The position numbers and the translations under genes are program-made. The notes beneath the pieces are model-generated. The model searched no databases. It saw nothing but the letters and a program-made list of their open reading frames with translations, and was not told the DNA's origin. Of a stretch of DNA of 64,000 bases, positions 25,308-38,168 are shown piece by piece (the stretch's first letter is position 1; every line of letters begins with the position of its first letter). The stretch is from Hydractinia symbiolongicarpus (Eukaryota; Cnidaria; Hydrozoa; Anthoathecata; Hydractiniidae): NCBI RefSeq assembly GCF_029227915.1, contig NC_079877.1, positions 26,933,851-26,997,850 of the forward strand. The letters are read 5' to 3'.

Positions 25308-25985
25308 TACCGTATTTCCTCTAATAAGCGCCGCGGCGCTTATTTAATTTTTGTGATTTTAGGTGCGGCGCTTATTAGAGGGCGGCGCTTAATAGAGGGC
25401 GGCGCTTATTTCGAAATTTCAGATTTCAAGTTTCTGAAGTTTTTGCCTATTCTTCAAATTCAATCCGTTGGTTGAATGCTATCCTTAGTAAAAGTTTTTT
25501 TGATAGATTTGGGGTTCTATAGAGGGGTAAGTAACGTACGAGAAAGAAATAACGGGTGAATTATCGTGTCTTTTCCTGTTCTCTTTCTATCAAATATAAC
25601 AAAGATAATTTCAAACATCAATTTCTTCGTCGCTTTCTTGATCAGAGTCAATCAAATGAAACGGCCCGCATGCATCCTCAACATCCGAATCTGTTATGTT
25701 CTCAAAAGGATTTATTTGACTCTCTTCCTCTTGCAAGATATTCAGGGATTCTCTTAGCCGTGATGCCCCATCAGGACAAGCTCCCTCCTTTTTAAAACAG
25801 TGGATCTTGTCATCTTCACTACCATCGACTGGAAGGCTTAAACCGCATGTTTTAAAAGATTTCACATTTGAGGGTGCGGCGCTTATTAGAGGGCGGCGCT
25901 TATTTCGAAATTCGAATTTTAGGTGCGGCGCTTATTAGAGGGCGGCGCTTAATAGAGGGCGGCGCTTATTGGAGGAAATACGGTA
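25308..25985. mobile_element. pogo/Tigger-type element with TA target site, inserted in the LINE
   Basis: Terminal inverted repeats TACCGTATTTCCTCTAATAA (25308 on) and, on the other strand, TACCGTATTTCCTCCAATAA (25985 back), with TA at both ends as expected for Tc1/mariner/pogo. Subterminal GGCGGCGCTTATTAGAG units are repeated on both sides. Internally only the 3' end of a transposase gene is left, on the - strand. It is a non-autonomous, internally deleted copy. Confidence 0.8.
25611..25865 (-). pseudogene. C-terminal remnant of a pogo/Tigger-type transposase
   Basis: An 84-codon frame, with KSFKTCGLSLPVDGSEDDKI near its start, an NPFENITDSDVEDA segment and an acidic end (DSDQESDEEIDV). Lys-Ser-Phe-rich sequence followed by Asp/Glu-rich termini is typical of the extreme C-terminus of pogo-family DDE transposases. 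The catalytic domain is missing, and the frame starts abruptly next to the subterminal repeat. It lies wholly inside the TIR-bounded element. Confidence 0.55.
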
Positions 25986-27079
25986 CTAAAATAATGGGAG
26001 AGCATGTAAATAAAATCGATATTTAAAAATAAAGAGGTCAAAGCGGACACCAAAAACAGAAGAGGAATATTTCTTACCAGTGGAGTCAGTGAACTATATG
26101 GAAAGGTAATAATGGACTTATCAAAATGAATGGGGAAATGAAAGGAAGATCGACGAAGACTAATCAGCTGGCTTGATGAGTATTAAAGATGGTGAAAAAA
26201 GGTGCATACATTATTTGCAGATGCAGAGAAATGTTTCAAAGAATTAAGGTTAAAGGATTGTCTGGTAGATCTACGTACAGCAGAAACGAGGGAAAGAGAG
26301 GTAGAGACCCTATATAATATGAACAAGAAAGCAAAAATGATGATAAACATATCACATGGTAAAGAAGAACTATACAGCCGGAGGAAATTGTAAATCAGGG
26401 TACAGTATGGCCCTTAACTATGTTAAGTGCAAACCAAGTAAATGAAATTGGAGGAAGACCAGTGGCAATAATGGAAATAGAGCCCCCCCCCCCCCCCCTG
26501 CAGATGTAGATGTAGATGACATCGGGCGGTTGGTGGAAAAAAAGTGGTGGAAGAGGCATGAAATATAAGAAAATGAAAAAGAAAAAAAAGTTCAACTTTA
26601 CTAATAAAAAAGGCAAAGCATGTAAAAATAAAAACTTGAACGTAGAAGAAGGAAACAGAAGAAAAATAGTCTAAAGAATGGTATAGTAGAAAGAACCAAA
26701 GAGTACAATTATCTTGTAAACTGGATAACATCAGAATAAACGTTACATCGCCGGATACAGCAAAACTAAATAACATGGTACAAGAGATAGCATCAATTGG
26801 AAGAGAAGAAAATGTGGGCAAATTTGGCACTAAAGCACAGTTAACAACGTATGAAAAAACTGTAGTGCCATAGTTTTTAACATTAAGTGCAGAAAAAATT
26901 CACGAGAAAAGGACTGATATGAGCTAAAAGGAATACAAGCTACTGTATTTATATAAAATTGGAAAAAATGCCCAATGGAACGCCCTATATATGTATATGA
27001 AATCTTTACAGGAAACTAGTATATGGCTTATAATGTAACTAATGTAACGAACGAATAAGGATATAGAAAAAAGTAAGTA

Positions 27080-28292
27080 CTTCAAATAAAATTGGGGATT
27101 ATAAAGTTTGGAGAAACCCTCCATTGGAAGAACTGTTTCCGCAAATTCAATAAATTCAGACTCATTATCGTGATCTGGTACAGATAGTTCGCTAAACCCT
27201 TCTAGCTCATTAAGATCTAAAGTTTTTTTAAAAGACTCGCAACCATAAAATTCTGGAACAAAGGGGAGCAGTAGCACCTTTGCTTGGTGCTAACAGATGT
27301 TGATTCCAATGAATCGCAAATTCATTAAGGTCCTTTCTGATCAAATCCATAAAGCAGTAGCGTACACATTCAGCAATGAGTGCATCACCGGCATCTAAAA
27401 ATCCTAAGTCTGCAAGTTCTCTAAAAAATAACCTCCACCAACTTGGTCTGTCTTTTGAAAGTTGTGACCAAAAAAATTCGATTCTTTGATTAGCTGTTGA
27501 TGTACCAACAATAAAACTGCCAGTGCCAGCATATTCATCATTATGCTGAGATCTTAATGCAATCTGAACAGCTTCCAAATTACAGTTTTCAGTACCATCA
27601 TCAGACCTTATTCTTGCTGGAAGACGATTTAACTGCTTAATAGATTTTATAAAAAAGTTTGTAATAACTTCAGGCTTTTTGTTCGTTCTACTAACTTCTA
27701 ACCAAATAAGCCGACAGGAGAAACCGTCTATACAACCATGGATACTAAAACCAAACGGCTTAAGTTTGTCGTGCCCGTCAAAGATGCCACAAAAAATCTG
27801 GCCCAGGAACGCAATAATTTCTTCTTCTTAATCTTTTCTTTTTTATTGAAGAAACACCTTCAGGGTCTAATTCTCTCAGAATTTCCATCACAGTTGTTCT
27901 ATTTACAGCAACTCCATATGATTTAATTATTTTCCACTCTTTTTCTTATTGATGGTGGTTAGTAGGGTGGTCAACCTACTTGATACGTTACTTGTTCTAT
28001 CACTACTGCTAGCATGACTTGTGTTAGCTACACAAGATAGCGAAGACCTTGTGGCTGATGGTGTTATTGTAGTTGCTGTCAGGGACGAGCAGGACATTAG
28101 ATTTTCAAGCTCCTCTTTAAAAATTTCACGTACCACAGACTTCATGCTCATGCTTGCTTGACGACGGTTGAAAAATATGACACATGGCGAGGGGACTGGT
28201 CCCGTGTAATAAACCTCACAAAAGGTTAAAACTACGGACCAATGATGTAAAATTGCGGACCAGATTTTAGAATTCAAGTTGTAAAGAGCCAC
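27080..28292 (-). pseudogene. DDE integrase-core protein, frameshifted transposon remnant
   Basis: Read from 28292 downward: a Ser/Thr-rich N-terminal part (ends about 27930), a helical segment (VNRTTVMEILRELDPEGVSS), then a catalytic core. Core acidic residues are visible in GCIDGFS (about 27735), RSDDGTEN (about 27610) and QRIEFFWSQL (about 27498), giving a D-D-E spacing. SKDRPSWWRLFFRELADLGF follows, then NEFAIHWNQHLL. A one-base insertion near 27790 and further shifts near 27925 and 27270 break the frame. The family is an integrase-like DDE protein common in cnidarian and fish genomes, probably of transposon origin. The exact class (for example Ginger) is not certain. It abuts the 3' end of the LINE. 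Confidence 0.65.
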
Positions 28293-28297
28293 ATGCA

Positions 28298-28412
28298 GAG
28301 AAGTGTTAAGTGCAGAAGAGAAGTGTCAAAATACTGAAGGGAAGTGTCAAAATACAGAAGAGAAGTGTTTCGTTATATAGAAGAGAAGTCTTTTTGATTT
28401 AGAAGAGAAGTG
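28298..28412 (+). repeat. Tandem repeat of AGAAGAGAAGTG units
   Basis: About five imperfect units of 20-27 bp, each with AGAAG(A/G)GAAGTGT followed by a variable T/A-rich spacer. It starts right at the 5' edge of the integrase-like pseudogene. No function is evident. Confidence 0.75.
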
Positions 28413-28847
28413 AGCCATAGGGGCCATCGTAGAAGCGTACCAGGAAATTTGAAAACATTTCCTTTTCTTCTAACTGCAGATATACTGTGGAAACGTGAGC
28501 TAGCTCACATTTTGCTGTCATTTTATGTATCAAAACAAATTAAAAAATTAATTTTAATGTACATGAATTCATCAAATTTTATATACACTAAAAATACCGT
28601 TAAAAAACTTATAAATTACAATTAAAAATCCTTAATATACACTTAAAAAGAAAAAAAAAGAAAAAAAAAATTGATTGCAAACAATTTCTAAGTTTCGCTA
28701 TAAAGTCTAATAATTCTGATATCCCCCATTTTACCCACAAAATTTGTCTCCGCGGTAAATACTACCCACAGGCAGTCCGCTGACACATCGATCGAATGCT
28801 GTATACAGGCAACTTAATTGTCAGTAATCATCGATGCTGTATCAAAG
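28413..28847. other. Intergenic, 3' flank of the EGF gene
   Basis: AT-rich with an A-rich tract at 28645-28672. Convergent end region between the integrase remnant and the EGF receptor gene; no coding signal seen. Confidence 0.4.
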
Positions 28848-31800
28848 TTATAGTTCTGTCGAGGGGCCCGCAGGATTGTGAATATCAAAAAGTCGACCAA
28901 CCGGTACATTTCCCGCTCGGTCGTACATTTGTCGCGCTCTGTCGTAACTATGCGCCCATTTTGAATCGTCTAAAGTGTCATTGGCTGACATGAAACTCGT
29001 TTCATCCAATGATGGCTCCTCCTGTGTTAGTTTCTTGTTAAACGCTGGATTATCAAATGTGATTGGTTCTCTAAAAACAAAGCGAAGATAAGAACAACGC
29101 ACGCATTTAGAAAAACTTATCCGTCAAAATTATTACGAGATACTAACTTTTGAAATTCATAAACAACGCCGACTTTCTTTCGTCGCGAATTTCGAACTCT
29201 GATGGTGATAAAAACCAGGACGAGGATGAGAACCAGAAAAGACACAATCACTCCGACTGCCACACCTTGAAAAGAAATCATGAGCATAAATTATACACGT
29301 ACTTCTAATATCTCTCTAATAATAATAGCCGTATTTTGTCTTTCGGCCAAAAGCGGGTCATGCTAATCATGCACGAAAGCTTCAAGCTACAAATAACAAA
29401 TGCGATATATTTTTATCGACTTTGCTGCGGCGGGCGAATTTCTGTAGTAACGACTAGTATATAAATAGTAAATTAAAAGAGTGGTTTCTTTACCCGCAGT
29501 GGAGGAGGTGTCAGTTGGTGCCGTAGGAACAGTGCGCTTCTCCGTTATCTTGCAGATCTCCTTGTTATCGACGATAGAAACCAGGTAAGTGTTATGATCT
29601 ATAAATATATAAAAGTCAGAACAACTTATTACGAAAAATTGTGCAAAACTTAGTGGGGTTAAGCTTGGTTTGTAATAACCAAAAAAATTGTTGAGCAACA
29701 GTTGTACAACATTTATCAACTTTCTCGGAAACACATGATGAACAACAATTGCGCTCTTTAGTAATAATTGTAGTTCTGCAGTAACATTCACAAAGTACCT
29801 TCCAGATTAAATTTACAAGTCCTGGTATTTTGCAAATTTTGGCGAAAAAAGACTGATTTTTTTGTTTCTCAATTTGTATCGTTTTTCTTAAGTGCTTTTA
29901 TGTAGAAAACTTTAATAAAGACTACTGAAGTTAAAATTTGCATATAAATTATCTTGTTCTAGGCAAATCTGAAAAGAAAAAAGTGTAGATCGTTTTTTTA
30001 ATAATAAAAAAAAAAATAAAAAAATTGCGGGGTAATTAATTTTTGCGGATTTACTAATTGTTCTCGCGGAAACTAATTTTAGCGAAATTGACCAAAACTC
30101 GCAAAATTTAATGCTCGCGAAAATAAATTTCCTTATAGTAATAAAAAGGATGTTAAAATTAAGAAAAAAAACTTACAAATGTTAGGAGTGTTTTCATTTC
30201 GTATTGTATTCTGCATTCCACACACAACTTTCCGCTGAAACTCAACATCATCTGTTGAAAGATCAGTCATAAACTTCCCCGCCATGTCATCTTTGCAAAC
30301 TACCTTCGTGCTACCAAACTGGAGAGACTTCACAGTGAGAGAACATTTACAAGCACTGCGGAGAAGGGCAACGATATTTTGCTCCAATTGATGTACTTCC
30401 CGCAAATCCTTGAAGAGGAAAAATGGCCGCTGGTCAGTGAAGGTGTAGGCACAATCATTTATATCAGTATAAAAATCAAAACATTACCTGGAATTTTCCA
30501 CAATTGTCAGTCATAAAATCGATCTCTATGTCAGGAACATTCTTCGGTGGTGATACTAAACATACACAAGAACAAGCGCTAGAAACCACTACGGGTATCT
30601 ATAGGAATATCAATGACAAGCATTAACAATTTACCTTCACAATACAGCCCGGAGAAACCCTTCTTGCATTGGCATTCATACCCGTTCACTTTATCCACGC
30701 ACTTTCCTCCACTGATACATTTATGTTCGGTGCAATCGTCGATGTTGACCGCGCAATTGGTGCCACTCCACCCATCCAGACACACACAAGTCACATTGTT
30801 ACCATGGTCGACGCACGTTTTTTGGTGTTGAAACACGCAGTATTGAGAATGTTCGCAAAGGTTAACCTTTAACTCACATAACATGCCAGTGTAACCTGAG
30901 TTTAAATTGAACGCAAGGTAACGCATACGTTAGTCAAAAACCGAATGTTAAAAAAAAAAATGTCAAAAATCTATATAAATAATACATGGTGTCTGTCTGT
31001 GATTCAATTTAAAAACCAGGGCTTTTGCAATTGAAAACGCTACCATAATTGCACGTATGTTCATAGCTATAACCTCCGTCCAAATAAATTTTATTACTTA
31101 ATGCCAACAGGCGGGAAATGATGTGCGAAATAGCGATGCGAGAAATATGTAGGACGGGCAATTCCGAGTTAAAATTTTCACAGGCAAACGACTAGTACAC
31201 TATACGTTCGCAGCCATAACCCTTTGGAAATGAGAGATATTTAAAAGAAATCTTTAACCTTTGGAAATCAGATAGATGTCGATAGTGCTAAAGAGAATCA
31301 ATAGAAGGAAACGACAGTGTCATGACTGTTTCACAAACTTTACTCGTTCTTTGATGAGCAACGTCATTTTTCATTTCAACCTTAGTTGCAAAGGGCAAAG
31401 TTTTGATTTTAGCCTTGAAGAAGTCGCTATGCGTAAGATTTAGATTTCACAAGATTTTAGCCACCATTGCTTAACTCTCCGAAATTTCATCCTGGCCAAT
31501 TATTTATTGGTGGCTTTTATAAATTTTTGAGTGAAATCTCAGTCACAGCCTGTAGCAACTTGGTTGTTTTTTTTTGGTGTTTTTTTTAAAAAAATCCCGG
31601 CTATTTGAACAAATTTGCGATTTCGTTCGAAGGTTAAATAACTGGGATTTCGTATACACTTTCCCTTGAAACTACATATTCTTATCCGAAGGTAAGCGCA
31701 TACCTTATTGACGAAACAAAAACGTAATCTTAACAAGCTGACCTATTCCACAACTGCAAGAAAAGCCATTCTTTTCTTTGATGCACTTTCCATGCATGCA

Positions 31801-33802
31801 TGGCTGAGATTTGCATTCATCCAATTGAATTTCGCAATTCCTTCCTTCAAAACCTGCTGGACAAGCACACGTGTAGTTATTCACCATATCCAAACAAGTT
31901 CCATTGATGCATGGCTGATGCTTACACTCGTTCGTGTTGACTTCACATAGAGTTCCTAGGAGCAGAATAATATATGAAAAATGTAAGATAAAAAAAGGAC
32001 TGGTGGAATATTGAAATGACATTTCCTTGGACATTATTTTTTTCTTTTGATTATTCAGCTATGTTATCCTAAAACTTACAGAGAACATCCCGATTCTCCA
32101 GGTTTTCCCCGATTTATTACGACAAGCATCAATTTTCTACTATAGATTCTCCCCTGGTTTTCAAACGTAGAAACTTTGTGCACACACATACTCTGAGAAA
32201 TACTTCGTGTTTGCAAGATTTAAAAATATTTAAAACTAGAAACAACAAACTGCAAAAAGCATACCTCTAAATCCAGGTGGGCAATTGCAACGAAATGCGT
32301 TCAAACCATCAACACATGTCCCATTATTCCTACACGGCGACACTGCACATTCATCGTTATTCACTTCGCATTTCTTCCCAGAAAAACCTACCCTGCATTG
32401 ACACTTGTAACCATTTAGTTCCGAGTAACACGCGGCGCCATTTTGGCAAGGATTACTTGAACAGAAGTCAATGATTCGGTTACAAGTTTTACCATGGAAA
32501 CCATTCGCACAAACACATTTATGTTTAAGCACCCCATTACCATAATCTACAAAAAATCACACATCAATATTGTATTACCAATTTCTCTTCTACTGTAAAA
32601 AAAAACAGATACACAAAATAATACACTAATGGTCTATAACGCATCCATAACAACAGAATAAAAATTTTAAAGAACATTTTACCTATGATTTCGCATTTTG
32701 CACTGTTTGAACAAGGCTTTACGTAGCAGGGATCCTCGTACTGACAATAATTTCCAGTAAATCCATCACAACATAAGCACTCATATCTCATTCTATTAAA
32801 ATCACTGAAGCATTTGCCGTGCCCGGAACAAAACACACCACTTGCAGTGTCAACAGGGTTTACACAATCCATATCTTTTACAGTCACATTTAACCGTAAG
32901 CCGAACAGACAACGGTGAAGTGTGTTTGTGTCAGCAATAAAATACTGTGTACCAAGTTTTAATAAAGAATCATTGACGTTTAATCGAGATATCTCTGGGT
33001 TGTTAGTTAAAGGTATTGCATTTGTGGTGTTACAGGAAGAAAAAGAATCTGCTGAGTCAGCTTCCATGGGTAAGATGTGTGGTATAAAATTGTAATCGTA
33101 TAGAACAGCATCGCGATCTGTGATAAACACCAGGTCATCAGTGTCTTGCATGTGGATCGGTTTTAATTGTACATTGATGTATTCATAAGACTGGTCATCA
33201 CGCCTAGACATGTTATAACAAGTTTGCATTGAGTTGCAAATGAGTTCGCCGTAACCCCACCCAACAGTGATGTTTTCCGTTCCATGATGCCAGCATTTGC
33301 CACCATTACTATAAACATTGCAATGGGAAATACATTTCTGTATATATGTTTCTTTTATCTGACAATGACTTCCAGACACACCAGAAATACATTTACACTC
33401 AAAGCCATTGTTTTTATCGGTACATGTACCACCATTTAGGCATGGTTGGGAAGCACAGTCATCAGTGGCAATAGAACATGCGGGACCTTCATAACCTTCA
33501 TTACATAAACAGCGTGGATTTCCATTCATATCCAGTTTGCAAACACCATGCACACAGTTCATGGCATTGTCACGTGGACAATCATCAGCTCTTCGTTCGC
33601 AACGAACACCAATGAAACCATTCATACAGGTGCATATAAATCCACTTGGTGTAATGGTACACAAACCATTATGTAGGCAAGGATTGCTGATGCATGCACC
33701 TCTCAATGCCAATGGTGTGTCATCAGTTACAATGTCCAGCTGACAGTATAAACCAGTAATAAAACCAGCAAAGAGCAAAAATGATTGACACAGTATACCC
33801 AT
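28848..33802 (-). CDS. Type I membrane protein with about 11 EGF repeats, 9 coding exons
   Basis: Exons (- strand): 33802-32683, 32546-32265, 31955-31743, 30895-30635, 30555-30488, 30408-30177, 29598-29494, 29265-29148, 29070-28848. The sum is 2622 bp, 873 residues, with all splice phases closing. It has a signal peptide (ILCQSFLLFAGFITGLYC), three EGF modules, then about 150 residues without EGF spacing, then eight more EGF modules (for example CSSNPCQNGAACYSELNGYK). A cysteine-poor juxtamembrane region, a TM helix (VAVGVIVSFLVLILVLVFI) and a tail of about 85 residues with FDNPAF, an NPxF endocytosis-type signal, follow. The architecture resembles Notch-ligand/Crumbs-like surface proteins, but no DSL or laminin G domain is seen. 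It is probably an adhesion or signalling receptor; the ligand is unknown. A start at 33802 fits the signal peptide. Confidence 0.88.
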
Positions 33803-33886
33803 AATCTGACTTACAATGCTTTGCTGAAAATAAAAATAAAGTCAACATTGTTTTATTTTTTTTAATGTTTGTTATTGTTAATGCCT

Positions 33887-33911
33887 AGATCCTTAACGAT
33901 GTTAAGGATCT
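33887..33911. other. Perfect short hairpin
   Basis: AGATCCTTAAC, a GAT loop, then GTTAAGGATCT: an 11-bp perfect stem. It lies about 85 bp upstream of the EGF gene start codon on its template side, within probable 5' UTR or promoter. Confidence 0.6.
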
Positions 33912-34208
33912 CGGCAATTATTTTGTTTAACATTTGTACATTTTGGAAACACATTAAAAAAGTTTTATTAACAATGTATATGTTAAACTGGATTCTTTGT
34001 AGAGACAACTATGTTAACAGTCTGGAAAACAGTTGTTCTTCTTTATCATTACTGCAGAAAACTGTGATGCATGATTTTACTAATAGATAAGAGAACATTG
34101 GAGGACATACAATATATTTTCTTTCGAAATACCAAAGGCATTTAATAACTAGTATATGTTGATATTCCTGGCTTTTTTATAGCTTTAATCCGGTAATACA
34201 CAATCTGA

Positions 34209-34348
34209 TTAATCGAATTCGATTTGTCAGAATTATATTGAGCATTAAAATAAAATCGAAATTTAACAGGTGACAAGGTGACGATACATGATCCAATTAA
34301 TTGAATTCGATTTATCAAATTATATTGAGCATTAATATAAAATTGAAC
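34209..34348. repeat. Two-copy tandem duplication
   Basis: Two copies of about 50 bp sharing GAATTCGATTTGTCA-type and TTATATTGAGCATTAA sequences, 88 bp apart (about 34209-34262 and 34296-34348). Divergence is about 15%. No coding role. Confidence 0.6.
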
Positions 34349-35844
34349 AAATTTTTGATAATTTCCTTTCCATAAATTGTCTTTAGAGAGCGAAGACAGG
34401 GTTGAACTTGCTGCTGTTACAGTTATTATCAAAACAACTAAAAATTTAAGAAAACTTTAGAAACGGATTGTGTTATTTGTTACTAAACGAATTTCAGTTA
34501 GAGGAAGAAGATTATTTTAATTTTCTTTGATAAAAATCTCGTTAACTTCTTTTTTATCTTTTTTTTTGTTTTTAAACGTCATCTAGTAATGTTTATTTTT
34601 CACATAGAAACTCACATTTTTCTAAACGCGCATTTGATGTACAGATTTTAAGCATTTTGATTGACTAAAAACCTTTCGATTAATTGTTGATCGTTGGATC
34701 ACCACCTTTAGGGCCAATTTCAAGGTGTTCTCTTAAAAAAATCCAGGTTCCTAGTATGACAAAATTAACAAAATTAACAATACCGAAACCTAATCCAACC
34801 ATGTAATGTTCAAGTCCATTATAAAAGCTGCGCCATGACGAGTCAAACCCACAAATATTTACTGAGCTTATAAAAGCAATATCTATATCTGTACCAAACC
34901 TTGACTGTGTAAAACTAAATGCTAAGCCAAGCCATGCCAAAGCATGTACATAACATTTTAAAACTGCTTAAGTAGCAGAACATTGTTCTGAAAGACAGCT
35001 ACCAGTGTGGAAATTTTTGTGTCCTCATTACACTTGACCCCGCTCTTATAAAAACTGTGCCAAGCTGAGCCAAAGCAAGGCATGCCTAGTATTAATAACT
35101 TTGGCTCGGAACTGCTTAGTTTAATAATGGGTGTAAGGTATGCATGGAAAATTTATATTTCATTGCAAAGATAAAATCTTGCATTTAAAAGTGAGACATT
35201 CTGCAGTGTGAGCTATATAACATTTTTTAAGGATGGCTCTATTTTGATTTGGCCTACATTTTACACATTTTTTAAAATCAACTTTTGTTTTTTAAGGTTT
35301 CACTCTTGCAACTTTTAAAACTAAATTAGTGATAACATCATAAAAAATTGACTAAGATCAATCTTTCTTCAAAATAGTTGAAATACTTGAAACCTAACAG
35401 TAAAAAGTTTATGACAAAACTATTTTTTATTTTTATTTTTGACAAGTAACTTCTGCCACACTTTACAGATTTTTCTGCAATGGAAAGATGTGTATGTGGG
35501 TAGGCTTAATGGAAAATTCCACAAAGTGTGTTGAAGTTTCTTTTGCCTTAGTACCTCCAGTACCTCGTTCACTGAGAAGCACCATGCAGGAAATTTTTAT
35601 TATTCATTATTTTAAACTGCACCTATAGGCCTCTCATATTGGTGTTACTATGCAAAAACACTGTTGAGAGGTTATTTTTAAACCCCCCCCCCCCCTTGCA
35701 TAACATCTGCAGTCTTACATTGTCTTGCTTGGCCAAGTAGAGAAATAAAAACAAGTCCCATAGCCTGCAACTATATAATGCCTATAAAGCACATGCAGGG
35801 TTGCAATTGTCAGTTTTTTATCAGAGTGACAAAACGTAAAATGA

Positions 35845-35945
35845 TGCAGCGTCCAGCGTCCAATGACCCACACATGTGCCTTCTCCCCAATTTCGCCGTC
35901 ATGGCTTGGGTTAACCTGGAGGCATTCACTATTGTAGCATTCACG
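35845..35945 (-). mobile_element. Fragment of a tRNA-derived SINE
   Basis: About 100 bp matching the body of the fuller SINE at 49662-49936 in the same orientation: CCCACACA-TGTGCC, CTTC-CCCAATTT and CATGGCTTGGGTTAACC shared in order. The tRNA-like head is missing here. Confidence 0.65.
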
Positions 35946-37716
35946 TTACGTTAGCTATATAACCACATTGGAACCATAGAGTTATGAAAAGTAGCTACAA
36001 CCTGAAAAAACACTGAAAAAATATAGAAAGCAACTACCTATTTTGCTAGCTTAAGAGCAAAGATAGCTAGCTAGCAATTTTACCCTCTTGTTTTCAACCA
36101 CCTTTTAGCTAGCTGCTACATAGCTAGCCTTGAAACGAAAGCAGCTGCAAATTTTAATGAATATTAGCTCTCACCAACTCTTAAATTTATACAGCCTGTA
36201 AACAAGCTAAATATAATGAATACAGTTTTAGAAATAAGAAAAGACACAAATGAATTCGTTTAATATTTAATCAACTTGCCTCGCGTTTCCTGCTCATTTA
36301 GAATGTTTTGCTGTGATTTCTTGTTTTTAAATTTCGTGAACGCGCTACATTAATTTAACGGACGATCGGAATAAGAAAACGGAACAAAATCCTCTCCAAC
36401 AGATTCCCAGTCTCTTTTTAAAGCGTTCTCCCTCTACCAAAAGCCCCTCTCAAATGTGACTGAGTTGCGTAAAGAAGCACACACACAGGCTACTGATGGA
36501 TTGCGTAACCAACCAGTTATGAGCGCTATTTCGAAGTCGCAAACTTCGTTTTTCTTAAACATGGCGGTCTTAGGCTCTTTTTCGTGGATGGAAAATCTCA
36601 AACAGTACAAATGTTTGCTGACGACCAATTTCCCGAATTTTTTAATTTCCTTGTTCGAATCGCATAACGCAAACATTGCGAAAATTTAGTTTAAGCTTTT
36701 TCCTAAATTTCCCACGAATCTTTGCAAATTGACTAAGATTTTTTAGCTTTATCTTGATACTGGTAGCACAAGCCCTAAGTCAATCAGGCATTACTAATTA
36801 ATCACTGAGTTACCTTAAGGCCATGAGAGTCAATACCATTTTCAGGTCACAAACCAACTTTGGTTAAATCGATTTTATAACATACTAAATCAAAGAGCAC
36901 GTCAAGTATTTCTGTTAGTAAATATTGTTGTGTTTACACATGTATGCATAGAATATAAGCGCTGTGAATAATTGTTACAATCTCTCTGACTGAACAACAT
37001 ACGAACACATGATATGTTTTTTTACCTCGCCGTTAAGCGCAAAGGAGAGTTATTTTCCAGTCAGTCAAGTGTCATAGATAAGGAGTTAAATTAAGGTAGG
37101 TGATCGTCTTTTATTCTAAATAGTTGGTTATTCGCTACGTATTTAAGATTTCCTAGGAAAATTTAGTTCTTTTATCACTTAATAGAAAGGCATCGTAAAA
37201 TAATTAGTCCTAGCCAGCCACTTAATACGTAATATTTTCTATTACAAGGAAAGCTCCCTGAAGACTCATTTTAACTGGTCACCCGGTTTTGAGGGAATGA
37301 AAAAATCGCAGGCTTAAGAGACGTTAAAAAATAACTCACTCTTCTATTTTTGCACCCCAAATTGCGCTGAACACTCTGAAACTACATGCATTAAAAGTCC
37401 TGGGAACGAGGTTTCGTGCCTTGAGGGTAAAATGTATCGCTTCATCGAAAACGGAAAACGTGAAAAAGCCTACATAATAACTAACTAAGTTGCAGTAATT
37501 TGTCACACAAAAACGCTCCTCCCTATGCTTGGTATGAAAGGTCTACAAAGGTACTTTAAGGAGATTGGTCAGTAAACACAAAGGAGGACACATCAATGTA
37601 AATATAGCGTTTTGTTCTATTTAAAAGAAAGAACCACTTCCTGGGGTGTTATCTTTGCATGTCTTTCTGAGAAAACTTCCTTCACAATCTAAGTCAGGTG
37701 CGCAACCGCATCTCTA

Positions 37717-37899
<183 letters not shown>

Positions 37900-38168
37900 A
37901 CAAAGCTTTAAGCTTAATTTCCAATAACTTTTCCAATAATTTTGTTGCACAACAGTCAACGTTACAACTTTTTTGGAAACACATGTTGAGCAAAGAAAAC
38001 AAAACAAGAGATGTTGTACAACAAATGTTGTAGAGATAGAATTTTTCCGATCTCTGCTACATTTGCATAACAACAAGTGCAGAACAATCATGGACTTCAT
38101 GGAAAACCAAGCTTTAGGTTTTGTTTTAAAGTCATTAATTAGAAATTACTTCAACCTCCCTTCTTCCA

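Larger units (their letters stand above)
24000..27050 (+). mobile_element. Decayed non-LTR retrotransposon (LINE) with reverse transcriptase remnants
   Basis: The + strand is strikingly A/G-rich, coding in broken frames for Lys/Glu-rich protein. Recognisable pieces in order: a cysteine pair in EYTCSICRYKESEVDEE (about 24055), RT-like RRGIFLTSGVSELYGKV (about 26060), RT motif A-like FADAEKCFKELRLKDCLVD (about 26214), a KQG/TVW-type motif B remnant (about 26396), motif C DVDVDDIG after a run of C residues (about 26500-26527), and a C-terminal KAQLTTYEKTVVP (about 26835). Stops and frameshifts are frequent, so it is dead. A pogo-type MITE has inserted at 25308-25985. The order of motifs fits the ORF2 C-terminal half of a LINE; the clade is not assigned. 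Confidence 0.6.

Noticed and set aside
34680-34940. 86-codon - strand frame with a hydrophobic segment
   Set aside because: Lies in sequence with repeated CCAAGC/CCAAAGC pieces that look like an old inverted repeat; no partner exon.
36434-36689. Overlapping 77-80-codon frames on both strands
   Set aside because: No domain, no linked exons; one might be a first exon near a promoter, but nothing decides which.
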